A DNA stretch of 64,000 bases from Hyaloperonospora brassicae. Taxonomy: Eukaryota > Oomycota > Peronosporomycetes > Peronosporales > Peronosporaceae. The stretch covers positions 1 through 64,000 of the forward strand of contig CANTFL010000981.1 of NCBI GenBank assembly GCA_947650285.1, in the 5' to 3' direction. This document shows, in pieces, positions 52,350 through 62,615 of this stretch. The translations under genes and the position numbers were made by a program. Each line of letters opens with the position of its first letter. Within the stretch, counting starts at the first letter, position 1. The notes under the pieces are model-generated. The model saw only the letters and a program-made list of their open reading frames with translations. It was not told the DNA's origin and did no database searches.

Positions 52350-54007
52350 ACGATAGCGGCTACGATGACGGCATCTGAATGCTGACGGGCATCTGCTTGC
52401 ACTTGCCAATCCGCCAGCCACTTGGACTGAACCATCGTCGGCTTATCCGACCAGACTCTACAACGCATGGCAAGACGTTCCTCACCGGACAAGCCGGTTG
52501 TTTGTCGATCGCGACTTTACGCAAGTGGAAACGCTATCGAGTTACAGCGTTTCGTACGTGATCAATGCCGTGACGGAAGCAGATGCCTGACTGTCTGGAG
52601 GTCGAAGCACCTACCTCGAGCATACACGTCTGCGTGCGTGCAGCGCGTAACTGCGGCAGACTGTCTACAGCTATCCACGCAGGAGACGTATAGGGTATCG
52701 ACAGCAGCCGTTGTGCAACCCACGCATTCTTCCACCAAGCAGCGCTTCGCAACACATGCTGCAGTGAATGGGTAGAGACTAAGCCGTGCGGTGTACTGCG
52801 CCTTTAGCGACCGCGCACAGGCCGAGTGAATGACAAGTAGACCGACAGCAATTATTGCTTCATGTAGGGCCCACGCGCTCGTTCGTCCAGAAGAGACAGG
52901 TGCTCAAGCGAGCGATGATAACGATGATGATGATGATGATAACCGCCTTGGGGACAGCCAAGCAACGAGGTCGTGGATATGCTGAGTTGGTAGGGACCCA
53001 TTTGCTCGTCTTTCGCAAAGCAAGCGCATGTGATCGAGTTGCAGGACGTGATGTTTGGCTTTGGCGCTACAACAGGTTGGATTTTGTCAAGCGCTTGTTG
53101 CCACGATGAGGTATCGTATCGAAGAGGATGCCACAGCCCGGTGTATAGTTCGCGAGGAGCTCCGGGAGCTGGAAGCTGAGCTACCAGGCAGTGTCACTCA
53201 GCAAGGATTTCTCTGTGCACTCTGTGCTTCGCCTCCTACTGGCCGGTAGCACACCTGCGTGGGCGAGTCAAGATGGTTTCCAGATCATCGGCAGCAACGT
53301 GGTCTAACGAGACGTCTGCCAGGCCTGCAGGAATAACGTGGGAGACGCTTTGTGGACAGGGGAGCTCACGAATGCAAACGGAGCTGCGCGTACACGGAAC
53401 TTGGCTTGCAACTCACGTCGAGCACATTTGACGACTTCCCGACGCCATTTTTCTGTCGTTGGCAGTGTTAGTCGCAGCACCGGTGGCATTGAGCTTCTGT
53501 CATGGGCAGAACAACAACAGCTTTGGGACCTTGAACAGCAATGCTTGTGGTGTCGCTTCACCAGTACGCAGTCCACTCGGCACAGGTTCAATCCGGCGCT
53601 CTTGCACAAGTGTGAACAGGCGAAGGCGTCGGTCCCTCCATGGCTATGATCAACTCTACCGGGTCAAACGACGCAGGAAGAAAGCAGCAGAGCATTACAG
53701 AGCTCGTGAGTCTGACTTCGATAGCCTCGAATGGGTCAACACCGCAAGAGCAGACGTTGGAGACTATGAGGTCGCTCTCTCGCTCTTGTAGGCGACGGTA
53801 ACGGAGGAAGGAGCGCCATCAGGCTCATGTACACTCTTACGACGACAACTCGAGAGATGGACATGGGCAGCAATGAAAGGGTCGCGGCAGGGTCAGGCCA
53901 CGACCAGCAGCACGTCATCCCGTTGGAACGCGAAAGTGATGGAATGCAGTGGAGGATCGTGGCGACCGACAGGGAGGAAAATCAATCGTACAGACCTCTT
54001 CCTCGCT

Positions 54008-54075
54008 CGCTCTTCCTCTCTCTCTCGCTCTTGCTCTCGCTCTTCCTCTCTCTCTCGCTCTTCCTCTCTCTTTGC
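54008..54075. repeat. CT-rich low-complexity tract
   Basis: Repeated CTCGCTCTTCCTCTCT-like units create long artificial Leu/Ser or Arg/Glu frames on either strand. Confidence 0.8.
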
Positions 54076-54407
54076 CGATCTTATCTGCGACTGGCTTTAC
54101 CTCATACCATCTTGTCGATCGACTCTCGCTGACCGTCTTCACTGAGCCTGTTCTCCCCTCTGCTTCGTATCCGATGGAACGGACGTGTCAGCGCGCCGAG
54201 TGCGACTACCCCGTGAGCTTATGATCTCACTATCGACGTCCTGCCCACGAGCTCACTGGCGTTGCAAACGGCCCCACGAAGGAGCAGTCGCACCACCACA
54301 ACTTCCCTCTCGTCCGTCGCCCATCGACCGTCGCCAACCCGAAAGTCATGGCGGATAGGCTACAACCGCTACGGGAGGCCCTCCTCGTCCGTCTCGTGTC
54401 GACGGTT

Positions 54408-54542
54408 CTAGCGCCTTTTGTCTTTGTCCTGCGCCTTCTGCTGCGCTCGCATCGCCGCAAAGTCAGCGGAGAACGCACTCGGGCACTCGCCCACTACCGC
54501 TAGTGATAGCAGCGCAAGGGCCGCGTAAACACACACTAACAT
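54408..54542 (-). CDS. Possible 44-residue secreted or membrane micropeptide (weak)
   Basis: ATG 54,542 opens MLVCVYAALALLSLAVVGEC, a good hydrophobic leader, followed by a charged tail ending KAQDKDKRR. Such a short frame can arise by chance. It has no family assignment. Confidence 0.3.
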   Translation of the reverse strand: MLVCVYAALALLSLAVVGECPSAFSADFAAMRAQQKAQDKDKRR

Positions 54543-55531
54543 GACACCGCAGCCGTTGCCATTGCCTATTCGTCTCTCTCGTCCTGCTTTTCCATTTTCG
54601 TGCTCCTTCGCCGTAGACACTAACGAGTTCGTCGGGAACAGCTTCAGTCGCGTATACACATTGCAGCTCTCACATCGCACGCTGCACTTTGACACCCATG
54701 AGCGTGACTGTCGATGTCGTTTGCAACAGTATTGCAGCGATACGGGTCAACGGAAGGGAGGCACTAGGACCTATGCGTACCACGACGTAGCACAAGACTC
54801 GCTATCACGGTGACCTCCTTGTCGATGGTGCCCAGCTGAGGATGCATCAATCTACGACTGATAGGATGCATCGATTGCTGCAACGCTTCGACTACAACCC
54901 TGAGCAATGGTGTCGTGTTTGTCGACACAGCGGTCGCCACAAACGCGTCTCAGCCTTCAGCCTTCAGCTTGCAGTGCCGAGTGTCGGAATGCAACGCACA
55001 GTCGATCAGCGTTGTTGCCACCCCACTCAGGCCGCACACGTGATGACAAGGACACGTCAACAGCGTGCGCGACGATTGCTATTGGTACTGCTGCGACAAA
55101 GTACGGGTATGTGTAGCAACTGTCGCGCATGTCAAGCATTGCATCTCGAGCTGGAAGAGCAGAGCAGAAGTTGGGCATGCGAAGGCAAGTGACGGCATGG
55201 AGCTGCCCCGTACATCGAGCGTCGAGTATGGCCTGTCCAGTCGTTGCCACGTTCTCTAGACCGAGTTCCGATTTCCATACTGTCTGTTGACTATCCTGAG
55301 CAGCTCAGTACGTACATCCTGTAAAGACGTTCAGATGCGCAGACATGCAGCTCGCTATGCTGTCGCTATCCAGTCCGGCACGGATACTGTGCTGCACACG
55401 TCAAGTCAAGAATCGACGCGTATAGCGCTTTCTAAACAAAATAGAGCCACCCACCCGCACAGCTCTATCCGTCCTCCGATCCGCACTTAAGCGCCAGCCA
55501 TGTACGATTTGCCCAGCAGAGACTTTCCAGC

Positions 55532-56503
55532 ATGGCCGAGTTCCAAGCCATTATTTTAGCTGGTGGCCGCGGCATTCGTCTGTACCCGCTGACGGAGGAG
55601 ACGCCCAAGACACTGCTACCTGCCAATGGCAAGCCGCTCCTCTGGTACCAGCTACACCTGCTCGAGACGTCGAACTTCACCGAAGTGCTCGTGCTCACGG
55701 TCTCGGACTTCCTACCGGCCATCCAGGACTATGTCACGCGCGAGTTTGACGGGAAGCTCCACGTGGAGCTGTGTGAAGTAACCGAGAACACCGAGACCGC
55801 CGAGGCGCTGCGTGAAGTAGCGGACAAGATCAAGCGCGACTTTATCGTGCTGGCCGGCGACCTCATCACGGACGTAGTGCTCCACAACGTGGCGGACTTT
55901 CACCGGATGAACGACGCGAGCGTCACGATGGTCCTTCGCCAAGACGCCCCCTTGCGGCCCAGCAAGAAGACGGAGAAAGCGCGTCGCGACAAGGACATGA
56001 CTGACTGTATTGCACTGGTCGAGTGCGAGCGGCACGAAGAGAACCGCGTCGTGCTGGTGTCGCAAGCGGTGCACATGAACGAGCACGTGGACGTGGCCAA
56101 GAGTCTGCTCCAGCGGCGCAGCCACTTTGTGCTGCATACGGACCTGTACGACGGCCACTTTTACATCTTTTCGCACTGGGTGCTCGACTTGCTGCAGGAG
56201 AAAAAGTACATTGCGAGCATCAAAGCAGACCTCGTGCCGCACCTCGTGCGACGTCAGTTTCGAGGAGCGCACGTGTTGCCCCCGAGCGTGCGGGACAAAG
56301 CAACGAGGAAACAGGAACTCGCCGCGTCCATGTCGTTGGCGGAAGAGCAGCACGACCCCGAGGACCTCGTGCGCTGCTTTGCGTACGTGCTGCCTATGAA
56401 CGCCTACTGCGAGCGGGCAGACACGATTCCGGCGTACCGAGCCATGGACGAAGAAGTCGGCTCGCGTCTGCGCATCCAGCGGTCGAGTTCCATTTCCAAC
56501 TAG
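55532..56503 (+). CDS. EIF2B3: eIF2B gamma-like nucleotidyltransferase-fold protein, short
   Basis: The intronless frame of 323 residues starts at ATG 55,532. The N-terminus AIILAGGRGIRLYPLTEETP is the nucleotidyltransferase P-loop signature. TPKTLLPANGKPLL, FIVLAGDLITD and VTMVLRQ follow the order seen in eIF2B gamma, as do YIFSHWVLDLL and the end block AYVLPMNAYCERADTIPAYRAMDEE. eIF2B exchanges GDP for GTP on eIF2 and controls translation initiation. Usual gamma subunits are about 450 residues with a C-terminal left-handed beta helix. That part is missing here, and only 239 bp separate this stop from the next gene, so no further exon fits. Confidence 0.8.
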   Translation: MAEFQAIILAGGRGIRLYPLTEETPKTLLPANGKPLLWYQLHLLETSNFTEVLVLTVSDFLPAIQDYVTREFDGKLHVELCEVTENTETAEALREVADKIKRDFIVLAGDLITDVVLHNVADFHRMNDASVTMVLRQDAPLRPSKKTEKARRDKDMTDCIALVECERHEENRVVLVSQAVHMNEHVDVAKSLLQRRSHFVLHTDLYDGHFYIFSHWVLDLLQEKKYIASIKADLVPHLVRRQFRGAHVLPPSVRDKATRKQELAASMSLAEEQHDPEDLVRCFAYVLPMNAYCERADTIPAYRAMDEEVGSRLRIQRSSSISN

Positions 56504-56742
56504 TCGCTGCGTTTTTCTGGTAGCACACAGCTTGACAAAAGGAAGCAACAACGACGTCAACGAGAAGACAAAAAGGCGTTGTTGATGCAAAACTCGACAA
56601 AGCATTGCTGCATTCCATTGTATCGGTAAACACCAGGTGACGTTGGCTACCGTGCCTGTCGTCGTCGTTGCCGCCTGCGTCGTCCACGTTTCTTCTGCTT
56701 GCCGCTGGTCGTCTTCCTTGCAAACACAACCAACCACACAGT

Positions 56743-58337
56743 TTACAGTTCCTCGTGCTCCACCGACGCGCCAGTGACCGCGGCGACGAAAGTTTGCATG
56801 TCACCGCTGACCGCCGAGAGCGGAGTCGTGCCGTCAATGAGCTTGTCTAAGAACTCCGACATAGTGCTCTCATCGCCCGCGCTGGGCAGGGCTGCACGTC
56901 ATATCGAACAACACAGCGAATGGTGAGAACGACAAAAGTACAGACCGCCACAATACAGAACTTGGCCGCATCGCAAACACGTACCCAAATACTTCATCGT
57001 GTGGCCGGACCTCATGACAATCACTTCAGCAGTCTCGCCAACGAAATTGGTCAGAGCTTGGAAAATCGGCGCGTCCGGCTTACTGGCCAAGAACACGAAC
57101 GGGTCACGGCGGTACTTCTTTGCTAGCGAGCGCGCCAACTCCGTGTCCTCTTTCGCCACCACGACGCACATCTTGTTCCGGTTCGCCACGCAATCACCAA
57201 CGGTTTCCACGTTCAGTTCCTCCAATGCAACCATGGGTCTCTTCTTCGCCAGTGCAGGCGACGGGAACAACGGCACCAGAGGCAGCAACCCATCCGCCTC
57301 GGCCGCTTCTGTGTTCGCCAACGCGTCATCGATAAACTTCTTGGCGATAGCTTCGTTCACGGTACTCCCCTCCAGCACAATGTACTTGTGGCTGACTGGG
57401 TACACGTAGATGACAGTAGGCAGCGCGTCTTCGTCAAGCTCAAAGTGGTTGGCAATCTGGCCATCTGATCCTGGCACATACGCCACTTGCACCTTCGGGC
57501 TCCTTTTCTTCTTCGTGCCTTCCATGAACGACTCGGCCAAGCTGCTCATCCACTTCGGCGGTGTCTTGGAGCTCTTCTTGCCGTTCTTGGGACTGCCGAA
57601 GAAAACAGCCGACGGCTTACCGGCGTTCAAGAACGCATACACATTCTCGTACGCGAGAGTCGCAATATTGGCGCTGCTGACTCCTAGCTTCTTTGCCTGG
57701 GGTGAGTTCTTCACGTACTGCACAATGTCTCGCGCAGTGCGGCCGCCACGATAGTCCTGTGGACGTGTCTTCTTCGCACCAAACTCTTTGATCGTCGGGT
57801 ACCCCTTGATCTGGTACTTGTGTGCCAACTGCTGGTAAGCCGTTGCGTCAACAGCACCCAGTCGAGCCTACATCAACGTCACATTGACACAAGTCCCTCG
57901 TCAATTTGGGCATCGTAGCTATCCACGACAAACGGGTGCCCTCAAAAGTCGCCCTGGAGTAACAAAAGACATGCATCCCAACCACGCACGTGTTTCTTCA
58001 GTTTCTTGGCCGCTGCCTTGAACTCGGGCTCGAGCTGCTTGCAATGTCCACACCTACCACAAACAACAACAACGACCCACTCTCTGTAAGTACGGGTGTC
58101 TACTTGTTAAGTTCGCACGCGACCGTAACCACTTTGTCGCGCACAACACGAGCGGTCCTACCAAGGAGCATAAAACTCGACAAGCCAATAGTCCGGACTC
58201 TGCAGCACCTCCTTCTCAAAGTTCTTCTCCGTGAGCACTACCACTGCATCGCGTGGACCATAGTCGGCCAGCGCAGTACAAGCCGCAAAGACGCTCAGCA
58301 CCGTCAACAGCAGTGGTAGGCAGCCACGTGGCAGCAT
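56743..58337 (-). CDS. Protein disulfide isomerase, P5/PDIA6-like, ER-retained
   Basis: Four exons (58,337-58,162, 58,053-57,990, 57,867-56,985 and 56,891-56,743) with GT-AG introns join exactly to 423 residues. MLPRGCLPLLLTVLSVFAAC is the signal peptide. FYAPWCGHCKQLEPEF carries the CGHC active site across the first splice, and YQIKGYPTIKEFG holds the cis-Pro. A second, Cys-free thioredoxin-like half follows. The C-terminus HEEL, encoded in the last small exon, resembles ER-retrieval KDEL/HDEL signals. It forms and rearranges disulfides in the ER. The gene is divergent from the COA5-like gene, 254 bp away. Confidence 0.92.
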
Positions 58338-58591
58338 CTTTTCTGACGTTCTGGAAGTCACAACGCCGTCGATTGCAAAGTGCCACTCTGACTGCACACT
58401 CGACACAATTGATCAAAGCTCAGAGGTTCGAGAACATCCGCTCGTGAGCGATGGTGGCGTCGCAAATATCCGGCTTTTCTTTCGCCCTCTCACATTCGAT
58501 ATACTGTCATGACTGATCATCATCGACCTGATTGACAACTCCACATAACCCACAATAACAACAACAATAACAACAACAAGTAAAACAAACA
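58338..58591. promoter_or_regulatory. Divergent promoter region (PDI / COA5-like)
   Basis: The 254 bp between opposite ATGs must hold both promoters. A CAA-rich leader (CAACAACAATAACAAC) precedes the COA5-like ATG. No clear TATA box is seen. Confidence 0.5.
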
Positions 58592-58936
58592 ATGGGCAAA
58601 GGGTGTCGCGACATGGCCGAAGCTCTTCGCGACTGTATGCTGCAGCAACCGTGCATGGCAGACGGGACAAAGACGCTGAAGCAGTGTCTACACGACCACA
58701 AGTACTCGCACGAGTGCCAGGCACGTTGCATCGAAGGAAATAGAGACGTGACGAGAAGAGCGACGGTCGAATTACTCTGTGTGTGTGTGTGTGTGTGTGT
58801 TTGTTTGTGTATGTGTCAATGTTCGTTACAGGAGTACCGCGTGGCGTATTTCGAGTGCAGACGCGGCCAGTTGGATATGCGGCAGAGGATTCGCGGCCCT
58901 AAAGGCGGTATGTCGAAGCCTCAAGAGCAAAAGTAG
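58592..58936 (+). CDS. COA5: COA5/PET191-like cytochrome c oxidase assembly protein
   Basis: Exons 58,592-58,720 and 58,832-58,936 give 77 residues. Exon 1 has four or more Cys in twin-Cx9C-like spacing (CRDMAEALRDCMLQQPC, CLHDHKYSHEC). Exon 2 continues EYRVAYFECRRGQLDMRQR, the hallmark of PET191. The protein folds by disulfides in the mitochondrial intermembrane space and is needed for complex IV assembly. The 111-bp intron begins GC (CAG|GCACGT) and ends TTACAG. It contains a GT microsatellite, has no in-frame stop and is a multiple of three, so unspliced RNA would give a longer protein with a hydrophobic Cys/Val insert. Confidence 0.88.
   Translation: MGKGCRDMAEALRDCMLQQPCMADGTKTLKQCLHDHKYSHECQARCIEGNRDVTRRATVELLCVCVCVCVCLCMCQCSLQEYRVAYFECRRGQLDMRQRIRGPKGGMSKPQEQK
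58779..58816. repeat. GT microsatellite in COA5 intron
   Basis: An alternating GTGTGT run with TTTG interruptions lies inside the GC-AG intron. Confidence 0.8.
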
Positions 58937-59027
58937 ACGAGAGAGTGGGGGTGACCGACCAAAAGCAGTAACAGCGTCCAGTAAAGGAGAGAGAGAGAGG
59001 ACAGCACTATTGAACAAAAGTGACGAA

Positions 59028-60545
59028 TCAACAGTTGCCGAGCCGAATATTGACGAGGCGCACGGTGCGCTGGGGTACACATTGTGTGAGCGTTGCTTGG
59101 TGGCGATGAAGGAGCTTGACGTCGCACTCGAAGAGCAGGTAGTGCAAAGCCATGGTGACGACCCACGTCAGCTTTTGTGGCTCGACTTGAATCGTTGCAG
59201 TCTCAGAGAGCCGCGCGATTGTCTCAATGTACAGTGACGAGTTTTGCTCGTCGAGCCACATGGGGTCGTCGGCAAGCGCGGGGTGAAGCAACTGGCCGAG
59301 CACGTCTTGACAGCTATCAACGTCGTGACCACGTCGATCAAAGAGCGAGAGCAAGATCGACACGGCGCGGAACGTCACGGGGTTCTGGTGACCTGGAACT
59401 CGCGGTGAAAGCGTGGCGCCGAGAAGCAACGATAAGTAGATGAAGATGTGCGGGAACAAGTGTGGTGGTGCCTCGTCCAAGTCACGTTCCAGCTCTGCCA
59501 GTAGACGTTCTTTCGCTCCGTTCGAAAGTGTTTGGACGTACTCACGCACAGCAGACTCGATAGCAGCTCGACATGTTGATGTCAAGACAAGTCTGCGAAT
59601 GTGCTTAGCACCACGAGCGAACGCACGATCCAGCTCGTTTCCCATTGCACGCATCTCCAGCAAAATCGTCGCTCGACTGGTGGCATCCACCAAGTTGACA
59701 AGACCCGACAGTGCTGTGCTCGTGCGCACGTGATGTGCTGCACTTTTTTCCGCGATAGTCCTCAACGCGATTGCGTGCTGTAGCAGGGGTCGAAAGAGCA
59801 TGGGCTTCAGCATGAACGCCCACCGCAACCTCACCAGCACCTCCTCGTCTTCCACGAGTTTTGTCGCGCTCCGCTGGGTCTTCACCGCCAGCGCATGCAG
59901 TTTCGCAGCACAGAGAAGACTGTAACTTGCAAGCTGCTCAGCACGTAGAAAACAAAAATCCAGCAGCTCTTCGACGGTCCCGATCGCCTGCATCGATGCC
60001 GCCGTCGACGTATCGATCGTCCCTTTCGCGTCTCGGTCGTCTGTACATCGCGTTTCCATCGCCTCGTTGACTGCGTGCAGGATTCGCAGTAAGGTCCACT
60101 TGAGTGACTTGACCACCTCGTGCAGTGTCGCTACCACCAGCGCGTGTCGCCATTGCACGAGCTCTTCTGCATCTCCTGCTGTAATTGTTAGCTGGCTACA
60201 CTGCAGCCAGTCGCAGACGAGCCATTTTCGAAAAAGCGTACGATGGGACTGCTGCAGCCATTGCTGCACAAGTTGATGGAGTTGACCTGCGTCCACTTTT
60301 TCGCCATAGTGCATCAGTGCCGTTAATTTCGTCGACACGGCGCTGTAATTGGGCAGATGCGGTACGACGTCGCCGATGGCGCCGACGATCCGTAACGCAC
60401 GTCGACGACGAGCCTCTTGTTCGTCGTCCATGTCCGTAGCGTTACCATGCAGTTGTCCCTCCTCTTCCAGCGCCCCATCCCAGTCGTCAGCTGTCTCCAG
60501 TCGGTCGTGCAGCAGCAACAACCGCAGCAACGTCCTTGCGGTCAT
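59028..60545 (-). CDS. Alpha-helical orphan protein
   Basis: The intronless frame from ATG 60,545 gives 505 residues. An upstream in-frame GTG adds ten residues but has no ATG. The sequence is Leu/Ala/Arg-rich with regular amphipathic helices throughout (RTLLRLLLLHDRL, LHQLVQQWLQQS, FRKWLVCDWLQC), consistent with HEAT/ARM-like solenoid repeats. There is no signal peptide, transmembrane segment or catalytic motif. An acidic loop (DMDDEQEARRRR) lies near residue 45. It is divergent from glycyl-tRNA synthetase with less than 200 bp between starts. I do not recognise the family; a scaffold role is only a guess. Confidence 0.7.
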   Translation of the reverse strand: MTARTLLRLLLLHDRLETADDWDGALEEEGQLHGNATDMDDEQEARRRRALRIVGAIGDVVPHLPNYSAVSTKLTALMHYGEKVDAGQLHQLVQQWLQQSHRTLFRKWLVCDWLQCSQLTITAGDAEELVQWRHALVVATLHEVVKSLKWTLLRILHAVNEAMETRCTDDRDAKGTIDTSTAASMQAIGTVEELLDFCFLRAEQLASYSLLCAAKLHALAVKTQRSATKLVEDEEVLVRLRWAFMLKPMLFRPLLQHAIALRTIAEKSAAHHVRTSTALSGLVNLVDATSRATILLEMRAMGNELDRAFARGAKHIRRLVLTSTCRAAIESAVREYVQTLSNGAKERLLAELERDLDEAPPHLFPHIFIYLSLLLGATLSPRVPGHQNPVTFRAVSILLSLFDRRGHDVDSCQDVLGQLLHPALADDPMWLDEQNSSLYIETIARLSETATIQVEPQKLTWVVTMALHYLLFECDVKLLHRHQATLTQCVPQRTVRLVNIRLGNC

Positions 60546-60729
60546 GTAGCTCGGGTGACGAACAAATGTACGCACCTCTTGTAGCTACATCTTTGTGCGT
60601 CCAAATTGTGGCTGTCTTTGTACGTACAATCGAAAACGACAGCCGTACCGGCATTCGATGGCTACATTTGTCCGCTCGCTTTTTGGCTACATTCCGTTCT
60701 GTAGCCATCTCGTTTCCACCACGCCCATC
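60546..60729. promoter_or_regulatory. Divergent promoter region (helical orphan / GlyRS)
   Basis: The interval between opposite starts includes an in-frame upstream ATG (60,658) for GlyRS. Transcript starts must be within this short stretch. No TATA box is evident. Confidence 0.5.
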
Positions 60730-62350
60730 ATGCCCCGCCGCGCCATCGTCTCCTGCGCGCTGAGCCGCAGCTTTGCCACGAAAGCACCACGCGACACGTT
60801 GCAAGAGCGCGTCGTGGCACTGTGTCGTCATCGTGGCTTCGTCTTCCCTGGCTCGGATCTCTACGGCGGCCTCGCCAACAGCTTTGACTATGGACCGCTC
60901 GGTACGTCGTCCACCATTCCCTCTATCTATCTATCTATCTATCGATCGATCGATCGATCCATCTATCTATCTCTATATATTATATGTATATACATGCCTG
61001 TCTACCTACACGTCTGTATGCTAATGCCACTTGGTTGTTGCGTGTCCTCTCAACTGCTGCACGTTTGCAGGAGCACTCATGAAGAAGAACGTGATGGATC
61101 GCTGGTGGCTCGAGTTCGTGCAGAAGCGCCCCAACTGCGTAGGTCTCGACAGCTCCGTGCTGCTCAACTCGGCCGTCTGGACGGCGTCTGGCCACGTGAA
61201 GAACTTTACGGACCCCATGACGGTCTGCAGCAATTGCAACTCCCGCGTCCGCGTGGACCAGTTGCTTGAAGCCGAGCTGCAGGACATTGACGCCGTCGCG
61301 TCGCTGTCGCTATCCGAAATGGATGCTTTGCTTGTACAGCTTGGCGTGCCGTGTCCTCACTGCAGCCACACGCGCAGCTTCCAGCCCACCAAGCAGTTCA
61401 ATTTGCTCTTTCGTACCAACATGGGTGCTACAGACGAGACCTGCGAGTGGATCTATTTACGTCCAGAGACGGCGCAAGGTGCCTACATTAACTTTGCCAA
61501 CGTGCAGAGCACAATGCGCAAGAAATTGCCGTTCGGCATTGGTCAAATGGGCAAGAGCTTCCGCAACGAGATTTCGCCTGGGCACTTTCTGTTTCGCACG
61601 CGCGAGTTTGAGCAACTGGAGCTGCAGTTCTTCACCAATCCGAACGAATCGGACGGCTGGTACCTCTACTGGGTGGACCAGTGCTACGACTTTCTGACCA
61701 AGTACGGCATCAAGTCCGAGAATCTGAGGAAGCACGAACATGCGCCTGAGGAATTAGCCCACTACGCTCGCGCCACGACGGACATTCAGTTCAAGTATCC
61801 GTTTGGCTGGAGCGAGTTGTGGGGCATTGCAAATCGCACCAGCTATGACCTGAAGAAACACATGGACGCGAGTGGAAAGAGTCTCAAGTATCAGGACCTT
61901 GTTGCGAAAGAAGAGTTCTTGCCGCACGTGATTGAACCGGCGCTCGGTGTTGGACGTGTCATGCTTTCGATGCTGCTGGATGCTTACGATGAAGAAGAAG
62001 TAAACGGCCGACAACGCACCCTGCTGCGTCTGCATCCGGATATCGCTCCGTACCGTTTCGCAGTGCTGCCTCTTGTGAAGAAGGAACCTTTGTTGGAAGT
62101 GGCTCAGAAGCTTTTCGAGGATTTGTGTGGAAGTGCTAGCGTGGACTATGATGTGGCGGGAAGCATTGGCCGCCGTTACCGCCGCCAAGACGAGATCGGC
62201 ACGCCAATGTGCTTGACTGTGGATTTCGATACTCTGGACGATAAGTGTGTGACGGTTCGTGACCGCGACAGTTTGGAGCAGAAGCGCGTGCCGATTCAAC
62301 AGATCCTTCTAGGCACGTCAGTGATGCCTCCCAGTTTTTCTTCCTTTTAG
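60730..62350 (+). CDS. GRS1: Glycyl-tRNA synthetase (class II, dimeric type)
   Basis: Exons 60,730-60,901 and 61,071-62,350 join in phase 1 to 483 residues. The start [20 protein letters not shown] is a good mitochondrial presequence. An in-frame ATG at 60,658 would add 24 residues, so two start sites are possible. Landmarks are [51 protein letters not shown] cut as separate blocks, [16 protein letters not shown] (motif 2) and [15 protein letters not shown] (motif 3), then the anticodon-binding domain. It charges tRNA-Gly with glycine. The intron is 169 bp and carries CTAT/CGAT microsatellites. Confidence 0.93.
60920..60980. repeat. CTAT/CGAT microsatellite in GlyRS intron
   Basis: Runs of CTAT, CGAT and CCATCTAT units lie in the single intron. 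Confidence 0.85.
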
Positions 62351-62574
62351 CGGTTGGAGAGAGCGGAAGGAGCCGAGTGGTGCGTGTGGAGCACGTTTGA
62401 ATAGAGACTATTGTTCGATACATGCTCTCGTCTTGAACAAATGGAAATGGACGACGCCGCGTTTGTCTTCTCGTGACGTTGCCGCTAACGGTTGTGCCAT
62501 TATTCCAACGGGCCAGCACGTCATCTTAAACTGTCAACGGGAGTATATGCATCTACAGCCGCTAGTTCTCTGAC

Positions 62575-62587
62575 CATTTTCGATTTT
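62575..62587 (+). promoter_or_regulatory. Candidate oomycete Inr/FPR core promoter
   Basis: CATTTTCGATTTT matches the oomycete initiator plus flanking promoter region pattern (CATTYYNCAWTTT) with one mismatch. It lies 28 bp before the ATG of the following gene, a typical distance. Confidence 0.5.
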
Positions 62588-62615
62588 GCCGTGCAGTGCA
62601 ACGAAGACAGGAAGT

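Larger units (their letters stand above)
50721..55531. other. Gene-poor 4.8-kb interval
   Basis: No recognised gene is seen. Frames that might be worth a look are 51,041-51,397 (+), 51,745-52,050 (-, ending in a Tyr-rich tail), 52,041-52,349 (+) and 54,408-54,542 (-). A CT-rich low-complexity tract sits at about 54,008-54,075 and an ATG/GAT run at about 52,917-52,940. None has a domain I know. Confidence 0.45.

Noticed and set aside
53600..53640. GGTTCAATCC string resembling a tRNA T-loop
   Set aside because: No matching acceptor, D or anticodon stems can be drawn around it.
55712..56737. 341-codon minus-strand frame
   Set aside because: It is a shadow of the eIF2B gamma-like gene and contains no domain.
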